From positions 3,348,001-3,412,000 of the forward strand of contig NZ_CP107928.1 of NCBI RefSeq assembly GCF_036030735.1: 64,000 nt of DNA, written 5' to 3'. This document shows positions 54,314 to 63,441 of the stretch, piece after piece. The first letter of the stretch is position 1, and each line of letters starts with the position of its first letter. The notes beneath the pieces were generated by a model, which had not been told where the DNA came from, did no database searches, and saw nothing but the letters and a program-made list of their open reading frames with translations. The stretch comes from Streptomyces sp. NBC_00425 (GTDB lineage Bacteria > Actinomycetota > Actinomycetes > Streptomycetales > Streptomycetaceae). A program made the position numbers and the translations under genes.

Positions 54314-55108
54314 TCAGTACGGACGCGGGCCCGGGAAACCGTAGCCGCCGCCCGGCCCCTGGGCCGGGGCGGGGGCATGCGCCTCGCGGTCGTAGAAGGG
54401 GCGGGCGTTGGCGCGCATCCACATCACGACGGGGTCGTAGTCGTCGGTCATCGCGACCGTGGAGACCGGCAGCCCGTCCGGCACCGCGCCGATGGACTGC
54501 TGCATCATCGCCCGCACGGCGTCCACGGCCGGCGGGGAGGAGTCGTACACGTCGAGCCCGATGGCCAGGTAGGGCGCGCCCAGCGCCGGCTGCACCCAGG
54601 CCCGGCGCAACGTGCGGACCGCCTGGGCGCGGTGGGCGTTCTGCGCGAGCAGCGCGTAGAACTGCGGGATCTCGATGCCGGGCTCGGACAGCCGGAGCGG
54701 CCCGGCGGGCTGGCGCTCCAGGCCGGTGGCGATCCGGCGCAGATCCAGCCACGGGATGCCGACGCCGCCGCCGGGGGCGTGCGGGTTCAGCCAGAGGCCG
54801 TAGTGGTCGGGGTAGAGCGTCCGGGCCACGTCCAGCCCGTCGACCACCTCGTAGGACCGGTTCCAGCCGCTCGCGCTGAGCTCCTGGGCGGACGTCACAC
54901 AGGGCGCGTAGCCGTGCCCTTCGACCTCCATGTTTCCGTACTGGGCGTCCGGGGAGCCGGCCTGCCCGTGCCACAGCAGCATCCAGACCTGGCCCGAGGA
55001 GGGGGTCGCGAGCGCGCGCAGGAGCGCCTCGTAGGCGTCGTAGCGCCCGGGCGTGACCTGGCGCAGCATGTGCTCGACCGAGCCGGTCGCGGCAGTGCCA
55101 GCGCTCAC
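54314..55108 (-). CDS. SseB-like protein (enhanced serine sensitivity), copy 1
   Basis: 264 aa from a GTG at 55108 with AAGGGG about 10 nt upstream. The C-terminal half has the SseB C-terminal-domain pattern: AQNAHRAQAVRTLRRAWVQP, APYLAIGLDVYDSSPPAVDA and WMRANARPFYDREA. The N-terminal half (MLRQVTPGRYDAYEALLRAL, SGQVWMLLWHGQAGSPDAQY) is the SseB N-like domain. In E. coli sseB overexpression causes serine sensitivity; the biochemical role is unknown. It pairs with a second copy and sits beside glycine/serine genes. The Pro/Gly/Ala tail after residue 245 is low complexity. Confidence 0.8.
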   Translation of the reverse strand: MSAGTAATGSVEHMLRQVTPGRYDAYEALLRALATPSSGQVWMLLWHGQAGSPDAQYGNMEVEGHGYAPCVTSAQELSASGWNRSYEVVDGLDVARTLYPDHYGLWLNPHAPGGGVGIPWLDLRRIATGLERQPAGPLRLSEPGIEIPQFYALLAQNAHRAQAVRTLRRAWVQPALGAPYLAIGLDVYDSSPPAVDAVRAMMQQSIGAVPDGLPVSTVAMTDDYDPVVMWMRANARPFYDREAHAPAPAQGPGGGYGFPGPRPY

Positions 55109-55234
55109 TTTTTATCGCCCCTTCGAGAAGTTGCCCCGCATCGGAGTCCAGCTTAGGCGCTCCGCCTGGTCGAGCAGTTGAGAGCGGGAGCCCCGCGCCC
55201 CGTCGGGCGGCCCGCTCCCCGGCCCCGTGACGGG

Positions 55235-55298
55235 TGAAGCCCGGAGCAGGCGGCCGGTGAAGCCTCGAGCAGGTGTCTAGTGAAGCCTCGAGTAGAAG
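55235..55298. repeat. 23-bp direct repeats overlapping an SseB gene end
   Basis: Three copies of TGAAGCCTCGAGCAGGTGTC-like units: 55235-55257, 55258-55280 and 55281-55298 (partial). The third is the coding end of the SseB copy-2 gene (TTCTACTCGAGGCTTCACTAG on the minus strand), so the others look like downstream duplications of the gene's last codons. Confidence 0.75.
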
Positions 55299-56071
55299 GG
55301 GCGGACCCGCTCCCTCATCCAGTCGCCCACCGGATCCTGGGCGACGTCGAGGAGGACCAGGTTGACCGGCCAGGGCGCCGCCGCCGTCGTCAGGGCCCTG
55401 CCGAGGGCCTCCAGTGGGAGCGCGCGCAGGTCGCCCTCCCACTGGGAGAGCTCCACGCCCACGAACATCACCGGGTCCGCCGTCTCGATCGCGGCCAGGC
55501 AGCGGCGGGCGGTGCGGACCACTCCGACGGCCTCGAACTCCGCCGAGGCGGCGGCGAGGAAGTCCATCGGATCGTCCTGCCAGTCCGGCTCGTAGAGGCG
55601 GACCCGGCCGCCGGCCGCCGGCCCGTCCAGCGGGGTGCGGCCGGCCCGGCACAGCTCGGCCACGGCGGCCGGCGGCAACGGGACGCCGACCACGCCGTCG
55701 GGGTTGACGAGGATGCCCGCCTGCGGCGGCAGCCCCCGTGCGAACTCCACGGCCGGCGCGACGGTGAACGACATGTGCGAGCCGACGACCTGACGGAACT
55801 GCTCCTCGGAGCTGAAGACCGGCACGTACACCTGGCCGTCGAGGTCCATCGTGGGCAGGTCGAGGGGGCCGCTGTGCGGGCCGCCGCCGCCGGGGAGCGG
55901 CACCCAGACGAAGCTGCGGCCGAGCACCTCCACGATCCGGCCGCCGGCTCCCGGCACGCCGAGGGAGGCGGAGAGCACCTCCTCCAGCTCGTTGCCGGGC
56001 CATCCGCCGTGCGAATGGGGGTGCGCCTGCGCCGGGAAGTCCGCGGGGAAGTCCGCCGTGGGGAAGTCCAT
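55277..56071 (-). CDS. SseB-like protein (enhanced serine sensitivity), copy 2
   Basis: 264 aa. The N-terminal SseB domain is full: NELEEVLSASLGVPGAGGRI, VYVPVFSSEEQFRQVVGSHM and LPPQAGILVNPDGVVGVPLP. The C-terminal domain ends VGDWMRERVRPFYSRLH, the same RPFYxR motif as copy 1. Both copies are the same length, and their order suggests a paralogous pair; they are 168 bp apart on one strand. The extreme N-terminus is Phe/Pro/Asp/His-rich (DFPTADFPADFPAQAHPHSH). The gene ends in a repeat tract. A role in serine or glycine handling is suggested only by the family name and by the neighbouring gcv/glyA/sdaA genes. Confidence 0.82.
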   Translation of the reverse strand: MDFPTADFPADFPAQAHPHSHGGWPGNELEEVLSASLGVPGAGGRIVEVLGRSFVWVPLPGGGGPHSGPLDLPTMDLDGQVYVPVFSSEEQFRQVVGSHMSFTVAPAVEFARGLPPQAGILVNPDGVVGVPLPPAAVAELCRAGRTPLDGPAAGGRVRLYEPDWQDDPMDFLAAASAEFEAVGVVRTARRCLAAIETADPVMFVGVELSQWEGDLRALPLEALGRALTTAAAPWPVNLVLLDVAQDPVGDWMRERVRPFYSRLH

Positions 56072-56165
56072 CTGCCTACCGCCTGCTAAGAACCGCTCAC
56101 TCTGCTGTGACTGAAAGGCTAGCGGGTGCCGGCGGCACCGCCGCTGCCCGTGGGACCGACGGGCC

Positions 56166-56885
56166 TCAGCCCGTGAAGCCGATCCGCCGCAGGACGTCGG
56201 CGGCGGGCCGGTCGAGCAGGACCGCGGAGCCGCATCCCTCGGGCAGCCGGCCCTTCTCCACCGACCGCAGAAGACGGGCGGCGGCGCGGCGGTGCCGCAG
56301 GAACGCGTACCGCGAGACGCCGCGGCCGCGCTCGCGCTGGCCCTGCAGGGCCGTGTCCGCGCCGACGTCGAGGACGAGCAGGTGCAGGGCGCCGCCGCGG
56401 CGGCGGGCCGCGCGGGCCAGCCAGTCGCGGACCCAGGCCTGGGCGCCGCAGTCGTGCACCACGACGCCCCCGCCGCCGCGCAGGGCCCGGCGCAGCCCGG
56501 CGTAGTGGGCGAGGCGGACCACCGGCCGGTAGAGGGCGTAGGGCAGGAAGCGCGGCATCCGGGCGTCCCAGCGGTCGCGGGTGTCCTGGGAGTCGATGCG
56601 CACGCCGTGCACCGCGCGCTTCATCAGGGTGGACTTGCCGCTGCCGGGCAGACCGGTGACCACCACGAGGTCGCGCGGGCCGAAGAGCAGGCCGTGCGGG
56701 CTGCGGCCGGCCCGCTCCCGCAGGTCGCGGACGACGGGCGCGGGCTGCCGGGAGCACGCCTCCCGGGTCCGGGCGCCGGGCTGCGCGGGCAGCGCGATCC
56801 CCGAGCCGGCCGCGAAGGCCGTGGTCCTCGCCGAGGTCGTCCTCTTCACCGTGATCGTCCTCCCCTGGGGCCAGGTAGTGCTCAT
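56166..56885 (-). CDS. P-loop ATPase/kinase-like protein
   Basis: 239 aa from the ATG at 56885; ATG 56891 and an upstream start are possible, and no good ribosome site is visible. A basic N-terminal region of 70 residues precedes the P-loop VVVTGLPGSGKST (residues 74-86). IDSQDTRDRWDARMP follows, then VVVHDCGAQAWVRDWLARAA and LHLLVLDVGADTALQGQRER, where Arg-rich lid residues resemble small-molecule kinases. It resembles the zeta-toxin/chloramphenicol-phosphotransferase-like AAA group, but no antitoxin is present. It is divergent from the gcvT riboswitch leader. Confidence 0.75.
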   Translation of the reverse strand: MSTTWPQGRTITVKRTTSARTTAFAAGSGIALPAQPGARTREACSRQPAPVVRDLRERAGRSPHGLLFGPRDLVVVTGLPGSGKSTLMKRAVHGVRIDSQDTRDRWDARMPRFLPYALYRPVVRLAHYAGLRRALRGGGGVVVHDCGAQAWVRDWLARAARRRGGALHLLVLDVGADTALQGQRERGRGVSRYAFLRHRRAAARLLRSVEKGRLPEGCGSAVLLDRPAADVLRRIGFTG

Positions 56886-57031
56886 CCCCATCGAGCGTAA
56901 AGAGAAGGTAATGCGCGGTGCCTCGCGATTTCGTGCGCGTAGCGACACAAGCCGGTTACAGATCCGGCCTGCCGCGACGGGGGCGGGCCGTGCGATGATG
57001 GCCGCGCCAACTGCATACCGGCCGTTTGAAT

Positions 57032-57241
57032 CCGCGCGGGAGAGTCCTCAGCAGCAGTTCCGCTGGGGCGCCGAAGGAGCAAGTCCCTCCCTTGAATCTC
57101 TCAGGCCCCGTTACCGCGCGGGCGAGGCACATCTGAAAAGCGGGCCGCCGTCTTCGGCGGTCCCACCCACGGTGCAAGCCATGTCCCGCCCCCGCTCGCA
57201 GCGGTGGTCATGGCGAACCTCTCAGGTTCCGATGACAGATG
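57032..57241 (+). promoter_or_regulatory. Tandem glycine riboswitch upstream of gcvT
   Basis: Two glycine aptamers in tandem. Aptamer 1 (57032-57121) is closed by a CCGCGCGG/CCGCGCGG P1 stem and has GGGAGAG, GCCGAAGGAGCAAG and AATCTCTCAGG. Aptamer 2 (57130-57241) is closed by CATCTG/CAGATG and has GACGGTGCAAGCC-like CCCACGGTGCAAGCC and GGCGAACCTCTCAGG. The usual GGAGAG of aptamer 2 reads GAAAAG. The expression platform runs to the ATG at 57324 and includes a CCCCCCGCG/CGCGGGAGGGG hairpin (about 57260-57296). Glycine should turn on the cleavage genes. Confidence 0.93.
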
Positions 57242-57323
57242 GGGAGGAACGACCTCGCCGTCCCCCCGCGTCCGGTTTCACTCGCGCGGGAGGGGCCCCG
57301 TCGCCTTGGGAGACGAACGACCG

Positions 57324-58442
57324 ATGAGCAGTACCGCACCCCGTCACACCGCGCTCGATGCCCTGCATCGCTCGCTCGGCGCGACGATGACCGACTTCGC
57401 CGGCTGGGACATGCCCCTGCGCTACGGCTCCGAACGCGACGAGCATCTCGCCGTCCGCACCCGGGCCGGGCTCTTCGACCTCTCGCACATGGGCGAGATC
57501 ACGGTGACCGGCCCGGAGGCGGCCGAGTTCCTGAACTTCGCCCTGGTCGGCGACCTCGCCGCCGTGCGCGTGGGCCGCGCCCGCTACACCATGATCTGCG
57601 CCGAGGACGGCGGCATCCTCGACGACCTCATCGTCTACCGGCTGGCCGACGCCGAGTACATGATCGTCTCCAACGCCTCCAACGCCCAGAACGTCCTGAA
57701 CGAGCTGGGCAACCTGGCCGAGGAGTTCGAGGTCGAGGTCCGCGACGACCGCGACGCCTACGCCCTGATCGCCGTCCAGGGACCGGAGTCGCCCGGCATC
57801 CTCGCGGCCGTCACCGACGCCGACCTCGACGGCCTGAAGTACTACGCGGGCCTGCCGGGCACCGTCGCCGGCGTCCCCGCGCTCATCGCGCGCACCGGTT
57901 ACACCGGCGAGGACGGCTTCGAGCTGTTCGTGAAGCCGGAGCACGCCGTCGAGCTGTGGCAGGCGCTGACCAAGGCCGGCGAGGGCGCCGGGCTGGTCCC
58001 CTGCGGTCTGTCCTGCCGCGACACGCTGCGCCTGGAGGCGGGCATGCCGCTGTACGGGCACGAGCTGAGCACCTCCCTCACCCCCTTCGACGCGGGCCTC
58101 GGGCGCGTGGTGAAGTTCGAGAAGGACGGCGACTTCGTCGGGCGCGAGGCGCTCGCCGCGGCGGCCGCACTGGCCGAGCGGCAGCCGCCGCGCGTCCTGG
58201 TCGGCCTGGTCGCCGAGGGCCGCCGCGTCCCGCGCGCCGGGTACGCGGTCGTGGCGGGCGGCGAGGTGATCGGCGAGGTGACCTCCGGAGCGCCGTCCCC
58301 GACCCTGGGCAAGCCGATCGCGATGGCCTACGTCGACGCCGCGCACGCCGCGCCCGGCGCTCCGGGCGTGGGCGTGGACATCCGGGGCAGCCACGAGCCG
58401 TACGAGGTCGTGGCGCTGCCCTTCTACAAGCGCCAGAAGTAG
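57324..58442 (+). CDS. gcvT: Glycine cleavage system T protein (aminomethyltransferase)
   Basis: 372 aa, standard length. It transfers the methylene unit from lipoyl-GcvH to tetrahydrofolate and releases ammonia. The start ATG is 83 bp after the riboswitch with GGGAGA at 11 nt. The family start is [28 protein letters not shown], and then [40 protein letters not shown] and [12 protein letters not shown] contain folate-site residues. Partners GcvH and GlyA are downstream; GcvP is not in this window, so the system needs a distant gene. The N-terminal extension of the frame into the riboswitch is not coding. Confidence 0.97.
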   Translation: MSSTAPRHTALDALHRSLGATMTDFAGWDMPLRYGSERDEHLAVRTRAGLFDLSHMGEITVTGPEAAEFLNFALVGDLAAVRVGRARYTMICAEDGGILDDLIVYRLADAEYMIVSNASNAQNVLNELGNLAEEFEVEVRDDRDAYALIAVQGPESPGILAAVTDADLDGLKYYAGLPGTVAGVPALIARTGYTGEDGFELFVKPEHAVELWQALTKAGEGAGLVPCGLSCRDTLRLEAGMPLYGHELSTSLTPFDAGLGRVVKFEKDGDFVGREALAAAAALAERQPPRVLVGLVAEGRRVPRAGYAVVAGGEVIGEVTSGAPSPTLGKPIAMAYVDAAHAAPGAPGVGVDIRGSHEPYEVVALPFYKRQK

Positions 58443-58551
58443 ACACTGGGCCCCGGGCCGAGGGTGACACTGCGCACATTCCCGCTGCTCACCCGTGCCC
58501 TGGACCGTCCCCCTTCATCACCACTCCCCCGCGTACAGGAGAATTCAGGCC

Positions 58552-58929
58552 ATGAGCAACCCCCAGCAGCTGCGCTACAGCAAGGAGCACGAGTGGCTGT
58601 CGGTCGCCGAGGACGGCGTCTCGACGGTCGGCATCACGGAGCACGCGGCTAACGCGCTCGGTGACGTGGTCTTCGTCCAGCTCCCGGAGGCCGGCGCCAC
58701 GGTGGCCGCGGGCGAGTCCTGCGGCGAACTGGAGTCGACCAAGTCGGTCAGCGAGCTGTACGCCCCGGTCTCCGGTGAGATCACCGAGGTCAACCAGGAC
58801 GTCGTCGACGACCCGGCGCTGGTGAACTCCGCTCCCTTCGAGGGCGGGTGGCTGTTCAAGGTACGCATCACGGGCGAGCCGGACGATCTGCTCTCCGCTG
58901 ACGAGTACACCGCCTACACCGCCGGCTGA
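58552..58929 (+). CDS. gcvH: Glycine cleavage system H protein
   Basis: 125 aa from the ATG at 58552, with AGGAG at about 10 nt; earlier starts read non-conserved sequence. The lipoyl-attachment Lys64 lies in [40 protein letters not shown] and [20 protein letters not shown] are conserved. It carries aminomethyl groups on lipoamide between GcvP, GcvT and dihydrolipoamide dehydrogenase. It follows gcvT by 109 bp and precedes glyA by 14 bp, as expected for one transcript under the glycine riboswitch. Confidence 0.97.
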   Translation: MSNPQQLRYSKEHEWLSVAEDGVSTVGITEHAANALGDVVFVQLPEAGATVAAGESCGELESTKSVSELYAPVSGEITEVNQDVVDDPALVNSAPFEGGWLFKVRITGEPDDLLSADEYTAYTAG

Positions 58930-58943
58930 GGAGTCGTAGTCGC

Positions 58944-60206
58944 ATGTCCGTCCTGAACACGTCCCTGCACGAGCTCGATCCGGAGATCGCGGCCGCGGTC
59001 GACGCCGAGCTGCACCGCCAGCAGTCCACGCTCGAGATGATCGCCTCGGAGAACTTCGCGCCGCTCGCGGTCATGGAGGCCCAGGGCTCGGTCCTGACCA
59101 ACAAGTACGCCGAGGGCTACCCCGGCCGCCGCTACTACGGCGGCTGCGAACACGTCGACGTCGCCGAGCAGATCGCCATCGACCGGGTCAAGGACCTCTT
59201 CGGCGCCGAGTACGCCAACGTCCAGCCCCACTCCGGCGCCTCCGCCAACCAGGCGGCCCTGTTCGCCCTGGCCCAGCCCGGCGACACCATCCTCGGCCTG
59301 GACCTCGCCCACGGCGGCCACCTCACCCACGGCATGCGCCTGAACTTCTCCGGCAAGCAGTTCGACGTCGTCGCCTACCACGTCGACGACGCCGGACTCG
59401 TCGACATGGCCGAGGTCGAACGCCTCGCGAAGGAACACCGCCCCAAGGTGATCATCGCCGGCTGGTCGGCATACCCGCGACAGCTCGACTTCGCCGAGTT
59501 CCGCCGCATCGCCGACGAGGTCGAGGCCTTCCTGTGGGTCGACATGGCCCACTTCGCCGGCCTCGTCGCCGCCGGGCTGCACCCCAACCCGGTTCCCTAC
59601 GCCGACGTCGTCACCTCCACCACCCACAAGACCCTGGGCGGACCCCGCGGCGGCATCATCCTCGCGAAGAAGGAGTTCGCGAAGAAGCTGAACTCCTCCG
59701 TCTTCCCCGGCTTCCAGGGCGGCCCCCTGGAACACGTCATCGCCGCCAAGGCCGTCTCCTTCAAGGTCGCCGCGAGCGACGACTTCAGGGAACGCCAGCG
59801 CCGCACGGTCGAAGGCGCCAAGATCCTCGCCGAACGCCTCACCGCACCCGACGCCCGCGAGGCCGGCGTGAACGTCCTGTCCGGCGGCACCGACGTCCAC
59901 CTCATCCTCGTCGACCTGCGCAACTCCGCACTGGACGGACAGCAGGCCGAGGACCGCCTCCACGAGGTCGGCATCACCGTCAACCGCAACGCCGTCCCCG
60001 ACGACCCGCGCCCGCCGATGGTCACCTCCGGCCTGCGCATCGGCACCCCCGCCCTGGCCACCCGCGGCTTCACCGCCGAGGACTTCGCCGAGGTCGCCGA
60101 CGTCATCGCCCAGACCCTCAAACCCACCTACGACACCCACACCCTCAAGGCCCGGGTCACCGCCCTCGCGCACAAGCACCCCCTGTACCCCGGCCTGAAC
60201 AAGTAG
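58944..60206 (+). CDS. glyA: Serine hydroxymethyltransferase
   Basis: 420 aa PLP enzyme interconverting serine and glycine with methylene-tetrahydrofolate. The PLP Lys229 is in [20 protein letters not shown]. The N-terminal [20 protein letters not shown] and [18 protein letters not shown] are standard, and [14 protein letters not shown] binds the cofactor phosphate. In this operon it most likely acts in the glycine-to-serine direction, using the methylene-THF released by GcvT; S. coelicolor has a second glyA elsewhere, from memory. Confidence 0.97.
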   Translation: MSVLNTSLHELDPEIAAAVDAELHRQQSTLEMIASENFAPLAVMEAQGSVLTNKYAEGYPGRRYYGGCEHVDVAEQIAIDRVKDLFGAEYANVQPHSGASANQAALFALAQPGDTILGLDLAHGGHLTHGMRLNFSGKQFDVVAYHVDDAGLVDMAEVERLAKEHRPKVIIAGWSAYPRQLDFAEFRRIADEVEAFLWVDMAHFAGLVAAGLHPNPVPYADVVTSTTHKTLGGPRGGIILAKKEFAKKLNSSVFPGFQGGPLEHVIAAKAVSFKVAASDDFRERQRRTVEGAKILAERLTAPDAREAGVNVLSGGTDVHLILVDLRNSALDGQQAEDRLHEVGITVNRNAVPDDPRPPMVTSGLRIGTPALATRGFTAEDFAEVADVIAQTLKPTYDTHTLKARVTALAHKHPLYPGLNK

Positions 60207-60215
60207 TTCCCCGGT

Positions 60216-60241
60216 GGGGGCGCCCGACTTCGTGCGCCCCC
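60216..60241 (+). terminator. Hairpin between glyA and sdaA
   Basis: GGGGGCGC (60216-60223) pairs with GCGCCCCC (60234-60241) over a 10-nt loop, in the 56-bp gap after glyA. No U tract; probably a partial terminator or mRNA stabiliser. Confidence 0.5.
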
Positions 60242-60262
60242 GCCCTCTCCCGAGGAGTTCCC

Positions 60263-61630
<1,368 letters not shown>

Positions 61631-61670
61631 ACCGCCCGGAACGGGCGGCAGGACGAACGGGGGGACCAGG

Positions 61671-62213
61671 ATGAGCGGCTCGGTCGGCGCCGTCAGCAGC
61701 AACGGCACGTACTCCTTCACCAAGCCCAACCGCGAGAGCATCACGCTGGTCGCCGGGCTCGGGGTGGCGGGCGACGTGCACGCCGGAGCCACGGTGAAGC
61801 ATCGGTTCCGGATGAAGAAGGACCCCTCGCAGCCGAATCTGCGGCAGGTGCACCTCATCCACGAGGAGCTCTTCGAGGAGGTGCGCGCGGCAGGGTTCGA
61901 GGTGGCCGCCGGACAGCTCGGGGAGAACGTGACCACCCGGGGGATCGATCTCCTCGGACTGCCCGTCGGTACGCGGCTGCGGCTCGGTGCGGAGGCCGTG
62001 GTGCGGGTGACGGGACTGCGCAATCCCTGCGCGCAGATCGACGCGTTCCGAAAGGGGCTGATGAAGCAGGTCGTCGGGCGGACCGCGGACGGCCGCCCGG
62101 CCTTCAGGGCCGGGATCATGAGCGTCGTGCTGACCGGGGGCGTCGTGCGGCCCGGCGACCCGATCACGGTCGAGCTGCCGGACGGGCCGCACGTGCCCCT
62201 CGAGATCGTCTGA
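61671..62213 (+). CDS. MOSC domain protein
   Basis: 180 aa. The molybdenum-cofactor sulfurase C-terminal (MOSC) pattern is clear: GVAGDVHAGATVKHRFRMKK, RQVHLIHEELFEEVRAAGFE, AAGQLGENVTTRGIDLLGLP and VRVTGLRNPCAQIDAFRKGL, with the conserved Cys. MOSC domains bind Mo-pterin or carry sulfur; YiiM-type proteins detoxify N-hydroxylated bases. Which applies is unknown. It follows sdaA by 40 bp and may be cotranscribed. Confidence 0.9.
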   Translation: MSGSVGAVSSNGTYSFTKPNRESITLVAGLGVAGDVHAGATVKHRFRMKKDPSQPNLRQVHLIHEELFEEVRAAGFEVAAGQLGENVTTRGIDLLGLPVGTRLRLGAEAVVRVTGLRNPCAQIDAFRKGLMKQVVGRTADGRPAFRAGIMSVVLTGGVVRPGDPITVELPDGPHVPLEIV

Positions 62214-62253
62214 CCCCACCCTCGTCGGGCCGGACGAAAGCCGGGGGCGGCTC

Positions 62254-62916
62254 CTAGCCGCGGAAGGCCTCCGGGCGTTCCGGGCTCGCGTCGGCCAGGG
62301 CCTTGGCGACGGCCTCGACTCCGGCCTGCAGACCGTAGACCGGGGTGTCGGGCTGCTGGCGCCAGGAGTCGGCGATGCCGCCCGCGTCGACGGTGTCGAA
62401 GCCGAGCTCGTCGATCAGGGCGCGCACCTTCGCCTTGGCCGCCTCGTCGTCGCCGGCGACCGGGAGCGCGATGCGGTCGGGGTGGCCGGCGGCCAGCGGA
62501 CGGTCCAGGAGGTCCTGGGCGTAGGTGCCGTTGAAGGCCTTGACGACCGGGTGCCCGAGCTGCCGCTCGACCCAGCGGCTCTCGGTGAGGCCCTCGTCCT
62601 CGATGGCCGCGATCCGCCCGTCGCGTTGGCGCGGGTAGTAGTTGTTGGTGTCGACGACGACCAGGCCGTCGGCCGCGCCGTCCAGGATGCCGGACGGCAG
62701 GTCCGGAACGGCCTTCAGCGGGACGGTGATCACCACGATCTCGGCGCCGCGAGCCGCCTCCCCGACGGCGACGGGGGTGGCCCCCGTCTCCTCGGCGAGC
62801 TCCGTGAGCGTGTGCGGGCCGCGGGAGTTCGCGACGGAGACGTCGTGGCCGAGGGCGGCGAGGCGCCGGGTGAGGTTGCCGCCGATGTTGCCCGCGCCGA
62901 TGATGCCGATCTTCAT
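62254..62916 (-). CDS. NADPH-dependent oxidoreductase, F420:NADP-like fold
   Basis: 220 aa from the ATG at 62916. The N-terminal Rossmann motif is MKIGIIGAGNIGGNLTRRLA ALGHDV, followed by SVANSRGPHTLTELAEETGA in which the Asn-Ser-Arg turn favours NADPH. GAEIVVITVPLKAVPDLPSG and VVDTNNYYPRQRDG are typical of the NADP-oxidoreductase coenzyme-F420-dependent family. Many members do not use F420. Substrate unknown. It is convergent with the MOSC gene (40-bp gap), and the frame is open 20 codons further without support. Confidence 0.88.
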   Translation of the reverse strand: MKIGIIGAGNIGGNLTRRLAALGHDVSVANSRGPHTLTELAEETGATPVAVGEAARGAEIVVITVPLKAVPDLPSGILDGAADGLVVVDTNNYYPRQRDGRIAAIEDEGLTESRWVERQLGHPVVKAFNGTYAQDLLDRPLAAGHPDRIALPVAGDDEAAKAKVRALIDELGFDTVDAGGIADSWRQQPDTPVYGLQAGVEAVAKALADASPERPEAFRG

Positions 62917-63120
62917 GACAGGCCTTGCCTTCCAGGAATCGTGCTGGTCGATGAACACCGAATAATCAATGCACACGCATGCTTCTGGTTGACGTCAACC
63001 CGGCCCGGCGGGGATCTATTCCGGTCCCCCACGACGAACTGCGGCCCCGAGGCCCTGCGGCACGAGGCCCCGAGGCACGACGAAGGGGGCGCCTCGCGGC
63101 GCCCCCTCTGCCGGTTCACG

Positions 63121-63333
63121 TCACTTGTTCAGGTGGGCCCAGAACTCGTCGAACGAGAGGACCTTGTCGCCGTTCAGGTCGCGGGACTTGATGATGGCCT
63201 CGGCGACCGACTCCGTGACGTTCCAGTCGCCCTCCTGAGCCAGGGCGGTCTTGAACTCGGCCGCGGTGATGAAGCCGTCGCCGTCCGTGTCGATCCGCTG
63301 GAAATGGTTGCGCGCTTCTTCGATGTCGGCCAC
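63121..63333 (-). CDS. EF-hand calcium-binding protein
   Basis: 70 aa from the GTG at 63333 (VADIEEARNHFQRIDTDGDG) with GGGGCGGA upstream. Two EF-hand loops are complete: DTDGDGFITAAE (residues 16-27) and DLNGDKVLSFDE (about 52-63), each with Asp/Asn ligands at positions 1, 3, 5 and Glu at 12. Calmodulin-like two-hand proteins of this size occur in Streptomyces and may sense calcium in the cytoplasm. It is alone on the minus strand with short gaps on both sides. Confidence 0.93.
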   Translation of the reverse strand: MADIEEARNHFQRIDTDGDGFITAAEFKTALAQEGDWNVTESVAEAIIKSRDLNGDKVLSFDEFWAHLNK

Positions 63334-63441
63334 CGGTCCGCCCCTCTTCTTCATGCCTTGCGGGCACATGTGCTGTTCTGCTGTCCAACTGACGCAGGCC
63401 AGATTAACGGCCCCGCCGGACGCCGGACGCAGGACCTCCCG

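Noticed and set aside
56166..56885. Toxin-antitoxin module around the zeta-like P-loop protein
   Set aside because: No small antitoxin-like gene on either side; neighbours are an SseB-like gene and the glycine riboswitch.
58914..60179. 421-codon minus-strand frame opposite glyA
   Set aside because: Antisense shadow; glyA is intact and motif-rich.
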